A stretch of DNA of 64,000 nucleotides from Struthio camelus (taxonomy: Eukaryota; Chordata; Aves; Struthioniformes; Struthionidae), in NCBI RefSeq assembly GCF_040807025.1, contig NC_090942.1, positions 40,750,911-40,814,910 of the forward strand, read 5' to 3'. A program made the position numbers and the translations under genes. The notes below the pieces were generated by a model. It had not been told where the DNA came from, did no database searches, and worked only from the letters and a program-made list of their open reading frames with translations. Below, in pieces: positions 14,001-33,301 of this stretch. The first letter of the stretch is position 1. Every line of letters starts with the position of its first letter.

Positions 14001-16122
14001 AACATCCTTAGAAAGGTAGTTTGATAGGTTTTTTTCTAACTTCTGATCACTATAACAGATCATCTGCCATGTTTTTGAAACTTACCATTCTTAAAAGTGA
14101 ATAGTAAACTAGTAATAACAAAGTAAATATTTCATGTTTCATGCAGGGATAGTAAGTAGTAAGGCATAGTAATTAAAAAAAAAGTGCTTTTATCCCCTTA
14201 GATCCCAACAATCATAGCTGATAATGCTGGCTATGACAGTGCAGATTTGGTTGCTCAGCTCAGAGCTGCTCACAGTGAGGGCAAAACGACTTATGGACTT
14301 GGTAAGTAGCTTGATATTACTTCTGTTGGATTGGTGTTTGGTGTGGATTAGGCTCCTTAAACTTTGTCACATCTGTTTGTCACTGATGCATTCAGCTGGA
14401 AGAAGTGAATACATTAATGCCACAGTGCATGCTTTCTTCTTCTTTAAAAGCCTGCATTATCAGGTCGCACTCCTGTTACTCTGTGAATCTGTTTGTTTTT
14501 TCTAAATTCATTTTGTTTTCAGGGAAATAGAAATCTCTGCAGGTAACTTAAATTTATTCCTTGATACAGTGTTGGTTCTACATCACAGTTCTGTGGTTCA
14601 ATTACTACTCTGGTGAACAAGATCAAATAATGTCAGAAAGTGATGGTAAATAGAAGATGAACTATTTGTATAAACTGGAAATTTCTGTTGCTGTAGTCAA
14701 TAACGTTGCAGTTTATTGCTTGGAATAGCAATAAATGCTTGAAAAGAACAACTATAGTAAAGAATTTACTACTTCAAGTTCATATATTACACTAGGCCTA
14801 AAGAGCTTCAATGGTAGATGTGTTTCATATTGAGCAGAAGTTTCAGGATGTATGCAGTTAGTCACTTTAACTTGCTTGTGTAGCAACCTGATAATGCGGA
14901 CATTTATGTTAGTTCTGTCTGCTTTGCACAGAATGTAACCATCCAATCTGTTATATTCCTTTATCATTTTTGAAGAGGATGATTTCCACCTATGAAACCA
15001 ATTACCAATTTCCCAGTGGTATGAAGTTTTCAACATTAAACCTTTGTATGTAGTTGCAACAAGATAAGCTTAAATCATTAACCTTCAGGTGAAAGTTATT
15101 TAGACTTTAATTTCCCCCTACTATCAATATGGTTCAGTTGAGCAGGAAAGCTATCGTGCTGTCAGTTTTTTAAAATGTTCTTAAAAACAAACACAAAAAA
15201 CCCCATAATGTCTTTTTCTTTAAAGATATGAAGGACGGTATCATTGGAGACATGGCAGTCTTGGGAGTAACAGAAAGTTTCCAAGTCAAGAGACAGGTTT
15301 TGCTGAGTGCAGCTGAAGCAGCAGAAATGATTCTTCGCGTAGATGACATTATTAAAGCGGCACCAAGGTATTATTAGAATATCTACATTGGTCAATTATA
15401 GTACTGTTAGAATGACCTTCTGTGAAAAAGTAGCTGTGCAGAAAAGTCTTGTTTAAAAATACTCTATCTGAAATGAATACTGATATCTGACATGCTAACA
15501 TTCATTTCATATGATTATGTTTTGCATTATGCATTAGCGCTATGAACAAGCTTTTAATAAAAGCCAGTAGCATGCTTAGATTAGCATGCCCATGCCTTGC
15601 CTAGTTAATCTTCAGTTGCCAGTTACTCATGTGCCATATATAGTATTTGGATATCTGCAAAAGTGAATTCTGGCTGAGCAAAATGTAAGGTATCACACTG
15701 GCTTTTTTTTTTGTCCCTTTTTTTCCACTTTTGAGGTGGGCGAAGGTGGTAGTTAAATTCCCAGCTGCTTCTGAAGTGAATCTGCAGCTAAAACAAAAAA
15801 TCCATTTGTTATAAATGAGGCTTGGAAGAAATTCCACTTGTGGGCAGGTTAACCCACGTATGCCTACTACAAGATAATTTTCACTGTTTTTTGAATCTTT
15901 TTTTTTTTTTTTTTTTAAACCATGGTCAGAGCTGGTGCATAACTCTTACAGAATGCTGCCTTTTGTGATGTGAGATAAAACCTAGTATTGAACATAAACT
16001 ATGAACTAAAAAAAAAAAAATAAGTTGTGGGGGGGAATGACAGGTAGACATCAGTGGGGGAAAACATTCTGACTTTTCTTTTTCTCTCTAGAAAACGCGT
16101 CCCAGACCATCGCCCATGTTAA
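2042..16122 (+). CDS. CCT2: T-complex protein 1 subunit beta (chaperonin CCT2), 16 coding exons
   Basis: This is one of eight paralogous subunits of the cytosolic chaperonin TRiC/CCT, a double-ring ATPase that folds actin, tubulin and many other proteins. The spliced frame is 1608 bases, 535 residues plus stop, the same length as human CCT2. Group II chaperonin motifs are intact: LGPKGM (residues 43-48), NDGATIL (65-71), the ATP-site GDGTT with Asp97 (96-100) and GGGCSE near 409-414. The protein ends in RVPDHRPC. Coding exons are 2042-2044, 3210-3284, 3766-3831, 3930-4041, 4915-4991, 6019-6131, 7361-7563, 7753-7853, 7942-8069, 10148-10251, 12049-12168, 12797-12925, 13014-13117, 14202-14301, 15226-15367 and 16092-16122. 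All introns are GT-AG except the first, which reads GC-AG. Several introns are under 100 bases and the longest is about 2.1 kb. I saw no intronic RNA gene I could support. Identity is near certain. Confidence 0.97.
2321..2342 (+). repeat. (GGGC)n repeat in CCT2 intron 1
   Basis: Five consecutive GGGC units just inside intron 1, within the CpG island. Four or more closely spaced G triplets could form a quadruplex on the transcribed RNA. Confidence 0.85.
3210..3284 (+). CDS. CCT2: CCT2 coding exon 2
   Basis: Encodes residues 2-26, starting [15 protein letters not shown]. It is preceded by a T21 tract and a CCCTTTAG acceptor and followed by a GTAAGT donor. Phase 0 at both ends. Confidence 0.95.
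3766..3831 (+). CDS. CCT2: CCT2 coding exon 3
   Basis: Encodes residues 27-48, ending in the chaperonin signature LGPKGM. Acceptor TTTCAG, donor GTAAGA, phase 0 at both ends. Confidence 0.95.
3930..4041 (+). CDS. CCT2: CCT2 coding exon 4
   Basis: Encodes residues 49-85 and the first base of Asp86. Contains NDGATIL, part of the nucleotide pocket. Acceptor TTGTAG, donor GTGAGT. Confidence 0.95.
4915..4991 (+). CDS. CCT2: CCT2 coding exon 5
   Basis: Encodes residues 86-111 and carries the ATP-binding [11 protein letters not shown] signature with Asp97. It is preceded by a T20 tract and AAAG acceptor; the donor is GTGATG. Confidence 0.95.
6019..6131 (+). CDS. CCT2: CCT2 coding exon 6
   Basis: Encodes residues 112-148 and two bases of the next Gly codon, including [15 protein letters not shown]. 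Acceptor AAATAG, donor GTTAGT. Confidence 0.95.
7361..7563 (+). CDS. CCT2: CCT2 coding exon 7
   Basis: Longest coding exon (203 bases, residues 149-216). Starts [17 protein letters not shown] and covers part of the intermediate domain leading to the apical domain. Acceptor TTTTAG, donor GTAAGT. Confidence 0.95.
7753..7853 (+). CDS. CCT2: CCT2 coding exon 8
   Basis: Encodes [19 protein letters not shown] and onward, the start of the apical substrate-binding domain. Acceptor CTACAG, donor GTATGT. The next intron is only 88 bases. Confidence 0.95.
7942..8069 (+). CDS. CCT2: CCT2 coding exon 9
   Basis: Encodes [18 protein letters not shown] and a charged helical stretch in the apical domain, ending mid-codon in Arg. 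Acceptor ATTTAG, donor GTATGC. The following intron, about 2.1 kb, is the largest in the gene. Confidence 0.95.
10148..10251 (+). CDS. CCT2: CCT2 coding exon 10
   Basis: Encodes [18 protein letters not shown] and the segment through ERLALVTG. Acceptor ATTGTAG, donor GTATGG. Confidence 0.95.
12049..12168 (+). CDS. CCT2: CCT2 coding exon 11
   Basis: Encodes [16 protein letters not shown] through HFSGVAM. Acceptor TTGTAG, donor GTAAGT. Confidence 0.95.
12797..12925 (+). CDS. CCT2: CCT2 coding exon 12
   Basis: Encodes [20 protein letters not shown] through TVYGGG, where the chain returns to the intermediate and equatorial domains. Acceptor TTTTAG, donor GTGAGT. The next intron is 88 bases. Confidence 0.95.
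13014..13117 (+). CDS. CCT2: CCT2 coding exon 13
   Basis: Encodes [19 protein letters not shown] through KALRM, equatorial domain. Acceptor AATAG, donor GTAAGT. Confidence 0.95.
14202..14301 (+). CDS. CCT2: CCT2 coding exon 14
   Basis: Encodes [20 protein letters not shown] and onward, a strongly conserved equatorial segment. Acceptor CCTTAG, donor GTAAGT. Confidence 0.95.
15226..15367 (+). CDS. CCT2: CCT2 coding exon 15
   Basis: Encodes [19 protein letters not shown] through DDIIKAAP. Acceptor TAAAG, donor GTATTA. Confidence 0.95.
16092..16122 (+). CDS. CCT2: CCT2 coding exon 16 with stop
   Basis: Encodes the last ten residues, [10 protein letters not shown] with the first Arg split across the junction, followed by TAA at 16120-16122. 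The acceptor is CTCTCTAG. Confidence 0.95.
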
Positions 16123-16390
16123 ATTTTCTTCAATGCCTGATGATGTGTGGACCAGATCTCACCTAGTAATTTTTTTTTAAATGATCTAGTTCTTGTGAGG
16201 CTATGGAACAGAAGCTTAAGATGAGCGTCTCCCATCAGTGGCATGAAATGACAGTTTTCTGTTGATTTTTAACTTATTTCAGTTTATGCGTTGTGGGGAA
16301 GATTCGCTTTCAATTAAAACATGGGTTTTATACCCAGGTTTATACAACCCTATTTTTGTTCCTTTCCAGGTTCCACTTAAAATACACTGA

Positions 16391-16396
16391 AATAAA
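16391..16396 (+). terminator. CCT2: CCT2 polyadenylation signal
   Basis: AATAAA lies 269 bases after the stop codon, which gives a short 3' UTR typical of a housekeeping gene. A weaker ATTAAA at 16313-16318 could serve as an alternative. The cleavage site is expected near 16410-16425. Confidence 0.75.
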
Positions 16397-16429
16397 AAAA
16401 AAAATTGGATTCATCAAAGTCGTATTTGT

Positions 16430-18170
16430 CTTTGTATAGAAGTGTAAATTTATTAGATAAGTGACAGCGCATGTCCTCAGTCTTGAAACATTTCAAACTG
16501 TGGTCAGGCAAGTCAATGCAAATGATGTCTTCTCAAGTTGAAGTACATGCTTTTATAGTTTCCTATTTTGTGGTGCTTTAGTTTGTTTTGTATACACAAC
16601 TTGTTCCTGGCCTGTATGGGTTTTGAGTTGGGATCCTAGAAATGGGTTCTAGAGTAAGTTATATGTTACCCTTTTGTAATGATACTGAAATATTACGCCT
16701 TTTTGAAGGGAAGATAAAAAGATGAAGATGGATGTTAGTCAATGTGCAGAACCAAAGTGATTTTAAAGCTTTCTGCATCATGAATTAGTATGTTTTTAAG
16801 GAGACAGGAGTTCTGCTGGGGGGGGGGGGGGGTTTGAGAGGAAGATACAGCTTGGGGAAAAATACCAGCATCTTGCATTGAACTAAAAAGTTCATGGGTT
16901 TATTTTCAGTGCAGTCTACTAAATATTGGACTTGGACTAGTCTTTACAAATATGTATTATTATGATGGAAGGGCAGTTAGTGGAAAATGTGCTAGACTGC
17001 ACTGCATCCCCCTTCCCTCTCTGTCTTGTTTTTGTTTTTTCATCTCTGTCTCATCAAACGTATTCTGTTAGTGGTGATTTTCCATGGCTGTTGTGACCTG
17101 TCTTAATATTCTCATTCCAGTAGCTTCTGCAAAAGCAAGATGTCTTTTAATTGAACTAATTTACTTATATTCAGATCATCAGGAGGCCTGTGATTTCTGC
17201 TGCAGTTTTCATTTAGATTCTCAATGACAGCTGTAAGCAGCAACAAGCAGAAGCACCCCTGTCTGCACAGTAACATGCAAAGAGGTGCCAGCTGGGCAGT
17301 ATGACCTGCCTGGCTGTTCCAAGTGTAAAGCAGCACCTTGACGAGTAACAGGGGAAGGCTGCCAAAGCAGGAGGATTACTTTCAAATCAAGAAAGTATCT
17401 GTGCGAACATTTTTTTTTCCCCTAGACTTCCTGAAACGAAGAGCATCTGCTTATGAAATACTCTTCCAAACTCTCAAAATAGGCTCTCTTCAAACAACCA
17501 AAAGTGACATTACTGTCCTGAAGAGTACTGCATTAAATATAAATCATTAAAAGGCAGGTGAAAGCACATTCTTCCCTCACCCCCAAGATAAGTAAGAGTA
17601 CCATGACTGTTCTTTAGAAAATGAAACATTTGATTTTGATATTTAAAAAAAAGCAAACAAAAAGTAAAACTCATCCTGTTGAATAGTTTTTCTTTGTTGA
17701 AAGAAATAGTTTGTTGAAACAGAGTTAGATAAGGAATCTGAAAAAAGGTAAATCGGTTCTTTCCAAAGAAAAATAGTTAAACTCAGTAAGACTAGTAAAA
17801 TTAATTTAATGAATAGTAATTACATTACATGGGTGCCAACCAGGTCCAAATTCAGACTTTACTTAACAAGATAGCAAGTGCTAACTGAGTCTGTATATTT
17901 CCAGATAATTTTTCAAAGAATGTAAATGATATCAAGCAGTCGTGAACAGGCGTTGAATCAAACCGTTTATGGGACGTCAACTGTCACTTTTGCATGCTGT
18001 GGTGGTAAGAAAGTTCCCCCTGACAAATGAAGGAAGGGGAAAAGTGGCTGTTCTGCTCCACTAAGGGCTTAAAAAAACCTGTCTCTTACTAAATTGAATG
18101 CTCGGTGCTATGAAATGAAAAGCTAGAAGCGTCAAGTCGTTTTGAGCCAGGTTACTATTCTGTATTTCTC
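16430..18170. other. CCT2-LRRC10 intergenic region
   Basis: AT-rich, with no coding exon or RNA gene I can recognise. It contains a run of 15 G at 16818-16832. The two flanking genes are convergent, so both 3' ends face this interval. Confidence 0.6.
16818..16832. repeat. Poly(G) run
   Basis: Fifteen consecutive G bases in the intergenic region downstream of CCT2. The length is likely to be polymorphic and error-prone in sequencing. Confidence 0.9.
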
Positions 18171-18179
18171 AAACATACC

Positions 18180-18185
18180 TTTATT
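18180..18185 (-). terminator. LRRC10: Candidate LRRC10 polyadenylation signal
   Basis: TTTATT on the plus strand reads AATAAA on the LRRC10 strand. It is the first such hexamer I see after the stop codon, implying a 3' UTR of about 1.0 kb. It is followed on the plus strand by an A16 then G10 run. Transcript data would be needed to confirm use. Confidence 0.35.
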
Positions 18186-19214
18186 TAAAAAAAAAAAAAA
18201 AAGGGGGGGGGGAGGGGTGTAAATGTTCTCTGTGCATTTCCAAGGAAATCCAAACAGGTCTCAGCTTTATGAACTGGAGAAATATCATGCTGAAGTCAAC
18301 CAAGTAAAAATTGGCTGAACTTCCTCTTCTGTGCAAGTTTGTAAGAGCGGGCTCCCATCTTAGGTGTTATTCAGGCAAGTTTACCTTTGCAGCTCTTGCA
18401 GTTTTTCCATTTTAGTCAGCTTTTGATTTTCTTCTTTGCTACTGCATGAAAATTTGACCTGTGTTGTTATCTTTACAGGTAGTGTTAGTGGTTATGTAAA
18501 TACTAGCAAAAAAGCCCCTACCTTTCCTCATAATCACTTTAAATATTACTTGGAGATAATGAAACAGTAATGGTCGCACACATTTTCTGGAAAGAAGATA
18601 GCAGCTGTAAGAAGAGAGCTTGCTGGTATGTGCTGTTTCCTGGGTAGTGCAGCCAGGAGTCCGCGAGCCCTTCCCGTGCGGTGGGAAGGGAAACTGTCAC
18701 AGTTATTTCTGTTGCTGCCTTTCAAACTGAAGTCACTTGAGACAAACGCTGTGGGTTAAAGGTGCGCCTCAGCAGCGTGTTCTGCGCTTCATAATCACCT
18801 TCCACAGTGGCTTCCAGCTGGGCTCAGGCGCCTCAGCAGAGTGGGGGAGGGAGAGAGAGTGCATGGGCTACCTCTAGTGAAGAAAAGCAAGTCTGAATGG
18901 GGTCTGTACGGGGTCTGTACAGCTCACCCAAAACACTGGGAAACATTGAAATGGAGTCTTCATCTCTACTGCAAACTCGTAGTGGTCCCCACATGGCAGG
19001 AGGGGGCAAAGGGAGTAAATCTTGGCTCTAGAGAAAGAGGGCTGGGTGCTGCACCTGAAGGGGGGTGTCTGTAAAAGAATGTTGCTGTTACCTAGCTCTA
19101 AACCGTTGCACCTACCCTGAAGACTAGCCAGGTGGCATGTTGTTCTCTAGACGCAAGCAAGCAAGCGAGGGTGTTGTGGGTACGTGTCCATCTTTGCCAA
19201 CAGGTGGCTGACAG

Positions 19215-20051
19215 TCAGCAAGGCTCTATCTCCAGCTCGGGCTTGTCGGTGGGAGGTGGCAACGGCATGTCCTCGGGTGAGATGTCTACCAGGGCCCCGG
19301 ACCGCTTGCGGGGCTCAGGACTCTCTTCTGACCATCTCCCCACCCTGCGCACCCCTTTGGCCACTTTGGGTGCGTTCCGACAGGGGTTGTGGTCGTAGAT
19401 CACCAGCTTCAAGCCAGGGAGGTGAGCCAGGCTGGGGAAGTACCGGATGGCGTTGCGGTCCACGTCGATCACCTCTAGAAAAGGCATGTGCAGGAGCACG
19501 GGGGGGAACTCAGACAGCAGGTTACCCGAGAGCCAGATGGTGCGCAGCTCCTGCAGGCACCGCAGCTGGCTGGGGAGTGCACGCAGCGCATTGGAGCCGG
19601 CATGCAGTGTCTTGAGGAGGCTGAGCTCACACACCACCTCGGGCAGGTACTGCAGGCAGTTGGACTCAATCCAGAGGGTCTTGAGGTTCTGCAAGAGCCG
19701 GAGCTCGAGGGGCAGGTTGCAGAGCTTGTTGTTGCCCAGGTAGAGGATGCACAGCTGCTTCAGTGTGCACACGACCAGGGGCAGCGCTTTGAAGTTGTTG
19801 AAATCCAGTGCCAGGATCTGTAGGTTTTGCAACTGCTCCAGCTCGGGGGGGAGGTGGTTCAGGTTGTTGTCACTCAGGTATAGCTTGACCAGCTCCCTAA
19901 AAGAGCAAATGTGCAGAGGGAGCCTTCTCAGCTGCCTGCCGCTCAGATCTACCATTTTATCCGCTGGCATCTCTTCTAGGTCTTCCAGGAGGTACTTCTG
20001 GCACTCATTAGAAGGCACAAAAGCAACAACCGCCTTCAGACTGTTGCCCAT
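19215..20051 (-). CDS. LRRC10: Leucine-rich repeat-containing protein 10 (LRRC10), single coding exon
   Basis: Encodes 278 residues, starting MGNSLKAVVAF and ending in a Pro/Glu-rich tail. About eight leucine-rich repeats of the short LxxLxLxxNxLxxLPxxL type run from about residue 33 to 220, including KLYLSDNNLNHLPPEL and ILYLGNNKLCNLPLEL. The repeat block is followed by the conserved YDHNPCRNAPKVAKGVRRVG. LRRC10 is a heart-restricted protein of the sarcomere and dyad region in mammals, linked to actin binding, calcium-channel modulation and cardiomyopathy. The frame stays open 43 codons upstream to an ATG at 20178-20180, but the family starts at MGN, so I choose 20051. Its place between CCT2 and BEST3 on the minus strand matches human gene order. 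Confidence 0.96.
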   Translation of the reverse strand: MGNSLKAVVAFVPSNECQKYLLEDLEEMPADKMVDLSGRQLRRLPLHICSFRELVKLYLSDNNLNHLPPELEQLQNLQILALDFNNFKALPLVVCTLKQLCILYLGNNKLCNLPLELRLLQNLKTLWIESNCLQYLPEVVCELSLLKTLHAGSNALRALPSQLRCLQELRTIWLSGNLLSEFPPVLLHMPFLEVIDVDRNAIRYFPSLAHLPGLKLVIYDHNPCRNAPKVAKGVRRVGRWSEESPEPRKRSGALVDISPEDMPLPPPTDKPELEIEPC

Positions 20052-23000
20052 CCTGGGAGTTTCTTTGTTCAGAAATCCCCGGGGCTGCGAGGGAGAGGGG
20101 CCCTCCCTGGTTGTCTCCTGTTGTGCACTGGTCTGCTGGTGCCTCCTTCCTCCCAATATAAGGCTCTGTTTACATGGCACCAGCCATTAATCTCAAGGGC
20201 TCTGAAATGTTTCTGATAAGCGAATGAGTGTTTGGTGATGGGGATTACGGACATCATGACTTAGAGTACAGGTCTCCCTCTCTCGCTCACACGCAGTCTC
20301 GCTCCCTCCCCTTCCTCCCCCTCTGCTCACCCAGAAAACCATCCATCTTCCCTCTTCTTGCACGCTATAAATGTTCTCAAATTTTGCCCCACATAGCCTC
20401 TCAGATGCCCCCACCCCTCACCTTTTGCTATGGTTATGCTGTCTGTGCAGTTGGTATTGCCTGTGAGGATTGGCTAAAGAAAGTAAACATCACCAAAGAC
20501 CAAATTTTTAAATGTTTAAATGTTTAGCTTTTATTCAACTTTCAGCGGAAATGTCAGATGTAATCTAATTGTTGTTTAAAATACCTGTCAAGACTTGACT
20601 AACTTTCCAGACGAGTGGCACTTTTATGGATTTACTTTGCAAGGTGCCAAATACATAATTTAACAATGTAACTTGCCACCCAGTGCATATCTTAAACCTT
20701 TAACACAAATACTTGGCAAACCGCTATCTTTAGCTGCTCGAGTATTTATGTTCCTAATTTAACTGTGTTTACTACAGCATCTGGCACTCTTAACTGTGTA
20801 GGGCCTTTTTCTTTAGATTATATTTTGCTTCTCAGCTGAATCCCGGTTTGATACATTCACCATCACAACCTGCCAAGGCTGTTCTGCTTTCTTCGGACTG
20901 CGCTACTGCAATTCCCACGTCCGTACTTACCTAGCAAGAAGCTGCCCTGGATTTAGTTACGTTGAGAGTCACGCTTTTAGTTATGACTGTTTAGATGCAA
21001 CTGCGCCATGGAGACTGTTGCTCTGCTCATTTCTGCCAGACCCACGCTGCTTTGGGCCCGAGCACCTCTTTTCTAGGAGATGCTGCCAATGCGTAGACGT
21101 CTTTGTGGACTTTGACCTCTGGAGCTGCTGCTTTCAAGCTTTCTTGTGGCTTGTCCCACCTGCGTCTCTGCCTTTGCTCTCCCAAGATCTTTGGATTTCA
21201 AAGTTGGCAGAGCATTTAACTGTGAGTCTTTCCAGCTGTCTCCTTTGATATCTACAGCTCAGCGCTGACATTTTCCACACTTACCATAATTTAGGAATGA
21301 TATTTTCTTCAAACAGCCTGCAGCCGGTTTCCGGGAGTTAGTCGCTACACACACAAAATACATGATTGCTGAGAGCCATGTATGCTTGGAAAAATAAAAG
21401 GTAGAACAAACAGAAGATTGAGAAAACGACAATATTAAACAGTTAAGGTGGCCTCATGATCTCCGGTCAAATCTGACAACACAGAGCTCTACTACCATCA
21501 CTTGCTTTTAAACGTAAAACAGCTCTTAACTAAATATTGGATATCGGCTACAGGATGTTTACTCATCTTTTCCCTGCGAGATAAGTGGCTGTGCCATGCA
21601 GAGGTGCTGGTATGAAATGTATGGAGGTGTTTGGTGAAGAAGGAGAAGGGCCAGTGCTGCAGCCGGACAGAGAGCAGCAAGTGCTGCAACCTGAGTGCCA
21701 CAAACTAGGTTTTGGACTGAGGAGTTGGGCAGAAACTTCAAGCCTGGAGGACAAAGTTACGTTCTAGTTGTCTGTGGCCTCACTGTGGAAGAGTGACATT
21801 GCAAATGCTCTAGCTACAAAATGTAGGATGGACCCTATGTGTAGCATGCCAGCGATAAGAGCCAGTTTGCAGGAAATAAGCTTCACAGAATTGCCGCTCT
21901 TTTAATACCGTAATATGGCGTACCCTTTCAGAGGACTACCATAGGGAAAGTGTATTATTTCTGGATTTCACAGCAATTACCCTGGAATACGTTCTGATTT
22001 TTAAGAAGATGTTCTTATGGGCCTCAGCAGGCTTTTGTAGTTGTTTGCACTTCTAAGAAGCTGTGGCACCCTTTAAAGACAAGGTTACCTGCCCTATTAA
22101 GATGCTGTGTACTAGAGGTATGAAAAAGCAAATGCTTTTGGCGTAAGTAATAAAGGCTGAGTGGTAGAACGTACATCCAGGACAAAAATATGTCCCTTAG
22201 ACAGATATCCTGCTGATTAGTGAAACTTTTATGCTTCAGGTAAATATCTCTTAGGGATTCTCCGCATTGTAGTTTAATCATTATTCCAGCTTATCAAAAA
22301 AAGTCACAATGACCTTTTGTTGTTGCATTTTGTACCTCTGTTGGCTAAATGAAAGTCTGTTTGGCACACACTGTGAGATCACAGTATTTGGGAAAAAATA
22401 ACCTTCCTGCCGGTGGGATAACAAAGGGCTCCATCTGCAATAAGTGATCCTTCTGAGAACTGGTGACTCAGTGGAGGACATAAGGCAAAAGCAGCCCCTT
22501 CTGTAGACCCAGTGCAGTATTTTGAAAGTCACTTCATGTCTTCAGAGTTATCCCTGATGCCCTACAACACGAGTCTGAATGACTTCCCAGAAGCATTTGT
22601 GGCATTTGAGGAAAAGTTCAGGAGATAAAGGCGCTCAGCGCAGCCATTGTCTTGCTCTTGTCAAAGTGACATTGCCGTAGCAGAGGGCATGGCATCTGCT
22701 CGGCTACGTGCGAGGGGGTTTGGGGAGCCTTCTCAGGCGAAGTCTGTGCTTTCTGAAATCCCCCAGCTGACCACATCTATTCCCCTGCTCCCATCTTTAC
22801 TTGCTAGTCTCGTCTCTGGAGCCAGTTTGGTCCTCGTTTCCAGGGCGCAGCTCTTGAGCATGGTGGCTGGACAGAAAACTTCATTCCTCACTGAAAACTT
22901 GCACATAACTTCTGAGTCTAGAAGAAGCAGTGAACTCTCCTCTAAGCTAGACACTTCTAAAAAGAATCGCAAGAGAATGTAAATCAATATAAAAACTATA

Positions 23001-24580
23001 CCTTATTATTCTTGTATTTTAGAGATTGTTTCTTGAAACAAAAGATAACGCAGTGATTTGACTGTAGATCCTGGTGCTTTCTTAGATCCAAGACTCTGCA
23101 GCTGGGTGACTGCACCAGACTCAGCCTTTGCTGGGAACAGTTTTTCTAGCCCTCACAATTTCGGAGGTAAGTTAGAAAAAGTAAAGTGTATATTTTAAAA
23201 TCCGAGAGACTAATGAGGAGAGCTTTAACTTTGTTATTTTTACGGTTCTTATGCCTCTTTTTAGTCAGGGTGACATATTAAAGGGAAGAGGCTTGGAGGA
23301 ACAATTTTAAAAATATCTTTACTCTATACTGATAATTATTTGTTTTACGTTTATTTAAAATCTGTAACTGGTGTTTGGACCTCTCACAAATACCATATGC
23401 TTCTTTGTTTTTGTTGGTTTTGTTTACTGGAACTTTACTGTTAGAGCATATGATTACTTCTTTCTTTTGCATGTTCCAGAAATTTGTTTTGTGCAATTTC
23501 ATGTATTTTATCCCTTTCTGAAGGTGGATTATTTATTTCCAGTTCTCCTTCATGTTGTGAGTAGTCTATTTTTAACTAAGTGTTGAAGTGCAGGGGAACA
23601 TGGAAAAAATTGTCATTGCTCTTTTCCCAGCATTTTCAAACAAAAATGGCTAATTATTCATATTTAGCCTTAATGTATTCTATTCTGCAGTGTAAAATTG
23701 CTCACGCTTTCTCTTACGGAGGAAGGACTCAGAAAATCTCTTAAGTAAATCGCAGACTCAGTGCTGAGCTTCCTCACAGACATCTAATGGGCTTTTTTGC
23801 CCTCTGTCAGATCAGAATCTCTTTTTGAGACCCTTATTTTTCTGCTGACTTGACTCAAAACCCAAATGTCAGGTAGGGATGGGAACTGCCAGCCTCAGGA
23901 AACTCATGAGAAAATAAATCCAAGCGAGCGATTCCAAATGCCTCGTTGAAATGTGTACAACAGCGCTTCAACTAGAAACGGCCTTAGCAGCTGCGTGAGA
24001 GGAGAAAACCACTGGCTATTTAGTACTTTATGCTGCAGACTGTCAGCTTTTTGACTTTTGAGATCCATTGCTTTGGGTGGCAATCACATTTATATTTGGA
24101 CTAGAACTTTCACATAAATAGGGAATTAATCTTCAGCTGTTAGGGGATGACCTGCCACAGCACCACCAAACGTCTCTGTGTTCGATCCCACTTGAAAAGT
24201 CTCCGTATAGAAGCGACACAGCTATAGTTTAGGTCCTCTTTCTCTGCCTTGGGCACTTCTGTGATACCTGTCACTAAAGGGAGCTTGAAAAGCAGCTTGC
24301 TCGGAGGGAACCAGGCAACTTCTTGGACTGCCTTCCCTTCCTCATGCCAAGAGACACCAAGCTTGCCCCATTCATTATATTTATGTAAAAGATATTAATG
24401 CTTGTTAGTAACATGTATTTTTAGTCTAGACTGTGCCCTGGTTATCTGTGCCTTAGTATTTTTCACCGGGCACCAATATTTACACAATCCAGCGGTTACT
24501 CTGAGAACACATTAATGAGTTTTCTGCCAAAGCACTGACCTCTGGTGATTGATTGACCTGGCCAAGAGCCCTCTGCTGCC
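20052..24580. other. LRRC10 upstream region / LRRC10-protease intergenic
   Basis: LRRC10 and the protease are divergent, so this 4.5 kb holds both promoter regions. Near LRRC10, a CCAAT box on the minus strand (GCCAATCC, about 20467-20474) and an AT-rich element at 20364-20371 may be promoter elements, but neither is compelling. The rest holds no recognisable exon; open frames such as 22647-22982 lack similarity to anything I know. Confidence 0.5.
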
Positions 24581-24587
24581 AATGAGG

Positions 24588-24595
24588 TATAAAAA
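24588..24595 (+). promoter_or_regulatory. TATA box of the aspartic protease gene
   Basis: TATAAAAA lies 59 bases upstream of the initiator ATG at 24647, so transcription would start near 24618 and give a 5' UTR of about 30 bases. A TATA promoter with a very short leader is typical of regulated secretory enzyme genes such as pepsinogens. Confidence 0.75.
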
Positions 24596-24646
24596 AGAGA
24601 CTTCGGAGTCAATGAGTGTCATTAGACTCTGAAACCGCTTGAAACC

Positions 24647-33301
<8,655 letters not shown>

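Noticed and set aside
19184-20190. Plus-strand open frames antisense to LRRC10
   Set aside because: They mirror the leucine-rich repeat codons of LRRC10 and have no independent similarity.
22647-22982. 111-codon plus-strand open frame between LRRC10 and the protease
   Set aside because: Ser/Leu-rich product with no domain, and no promoter or splice context.
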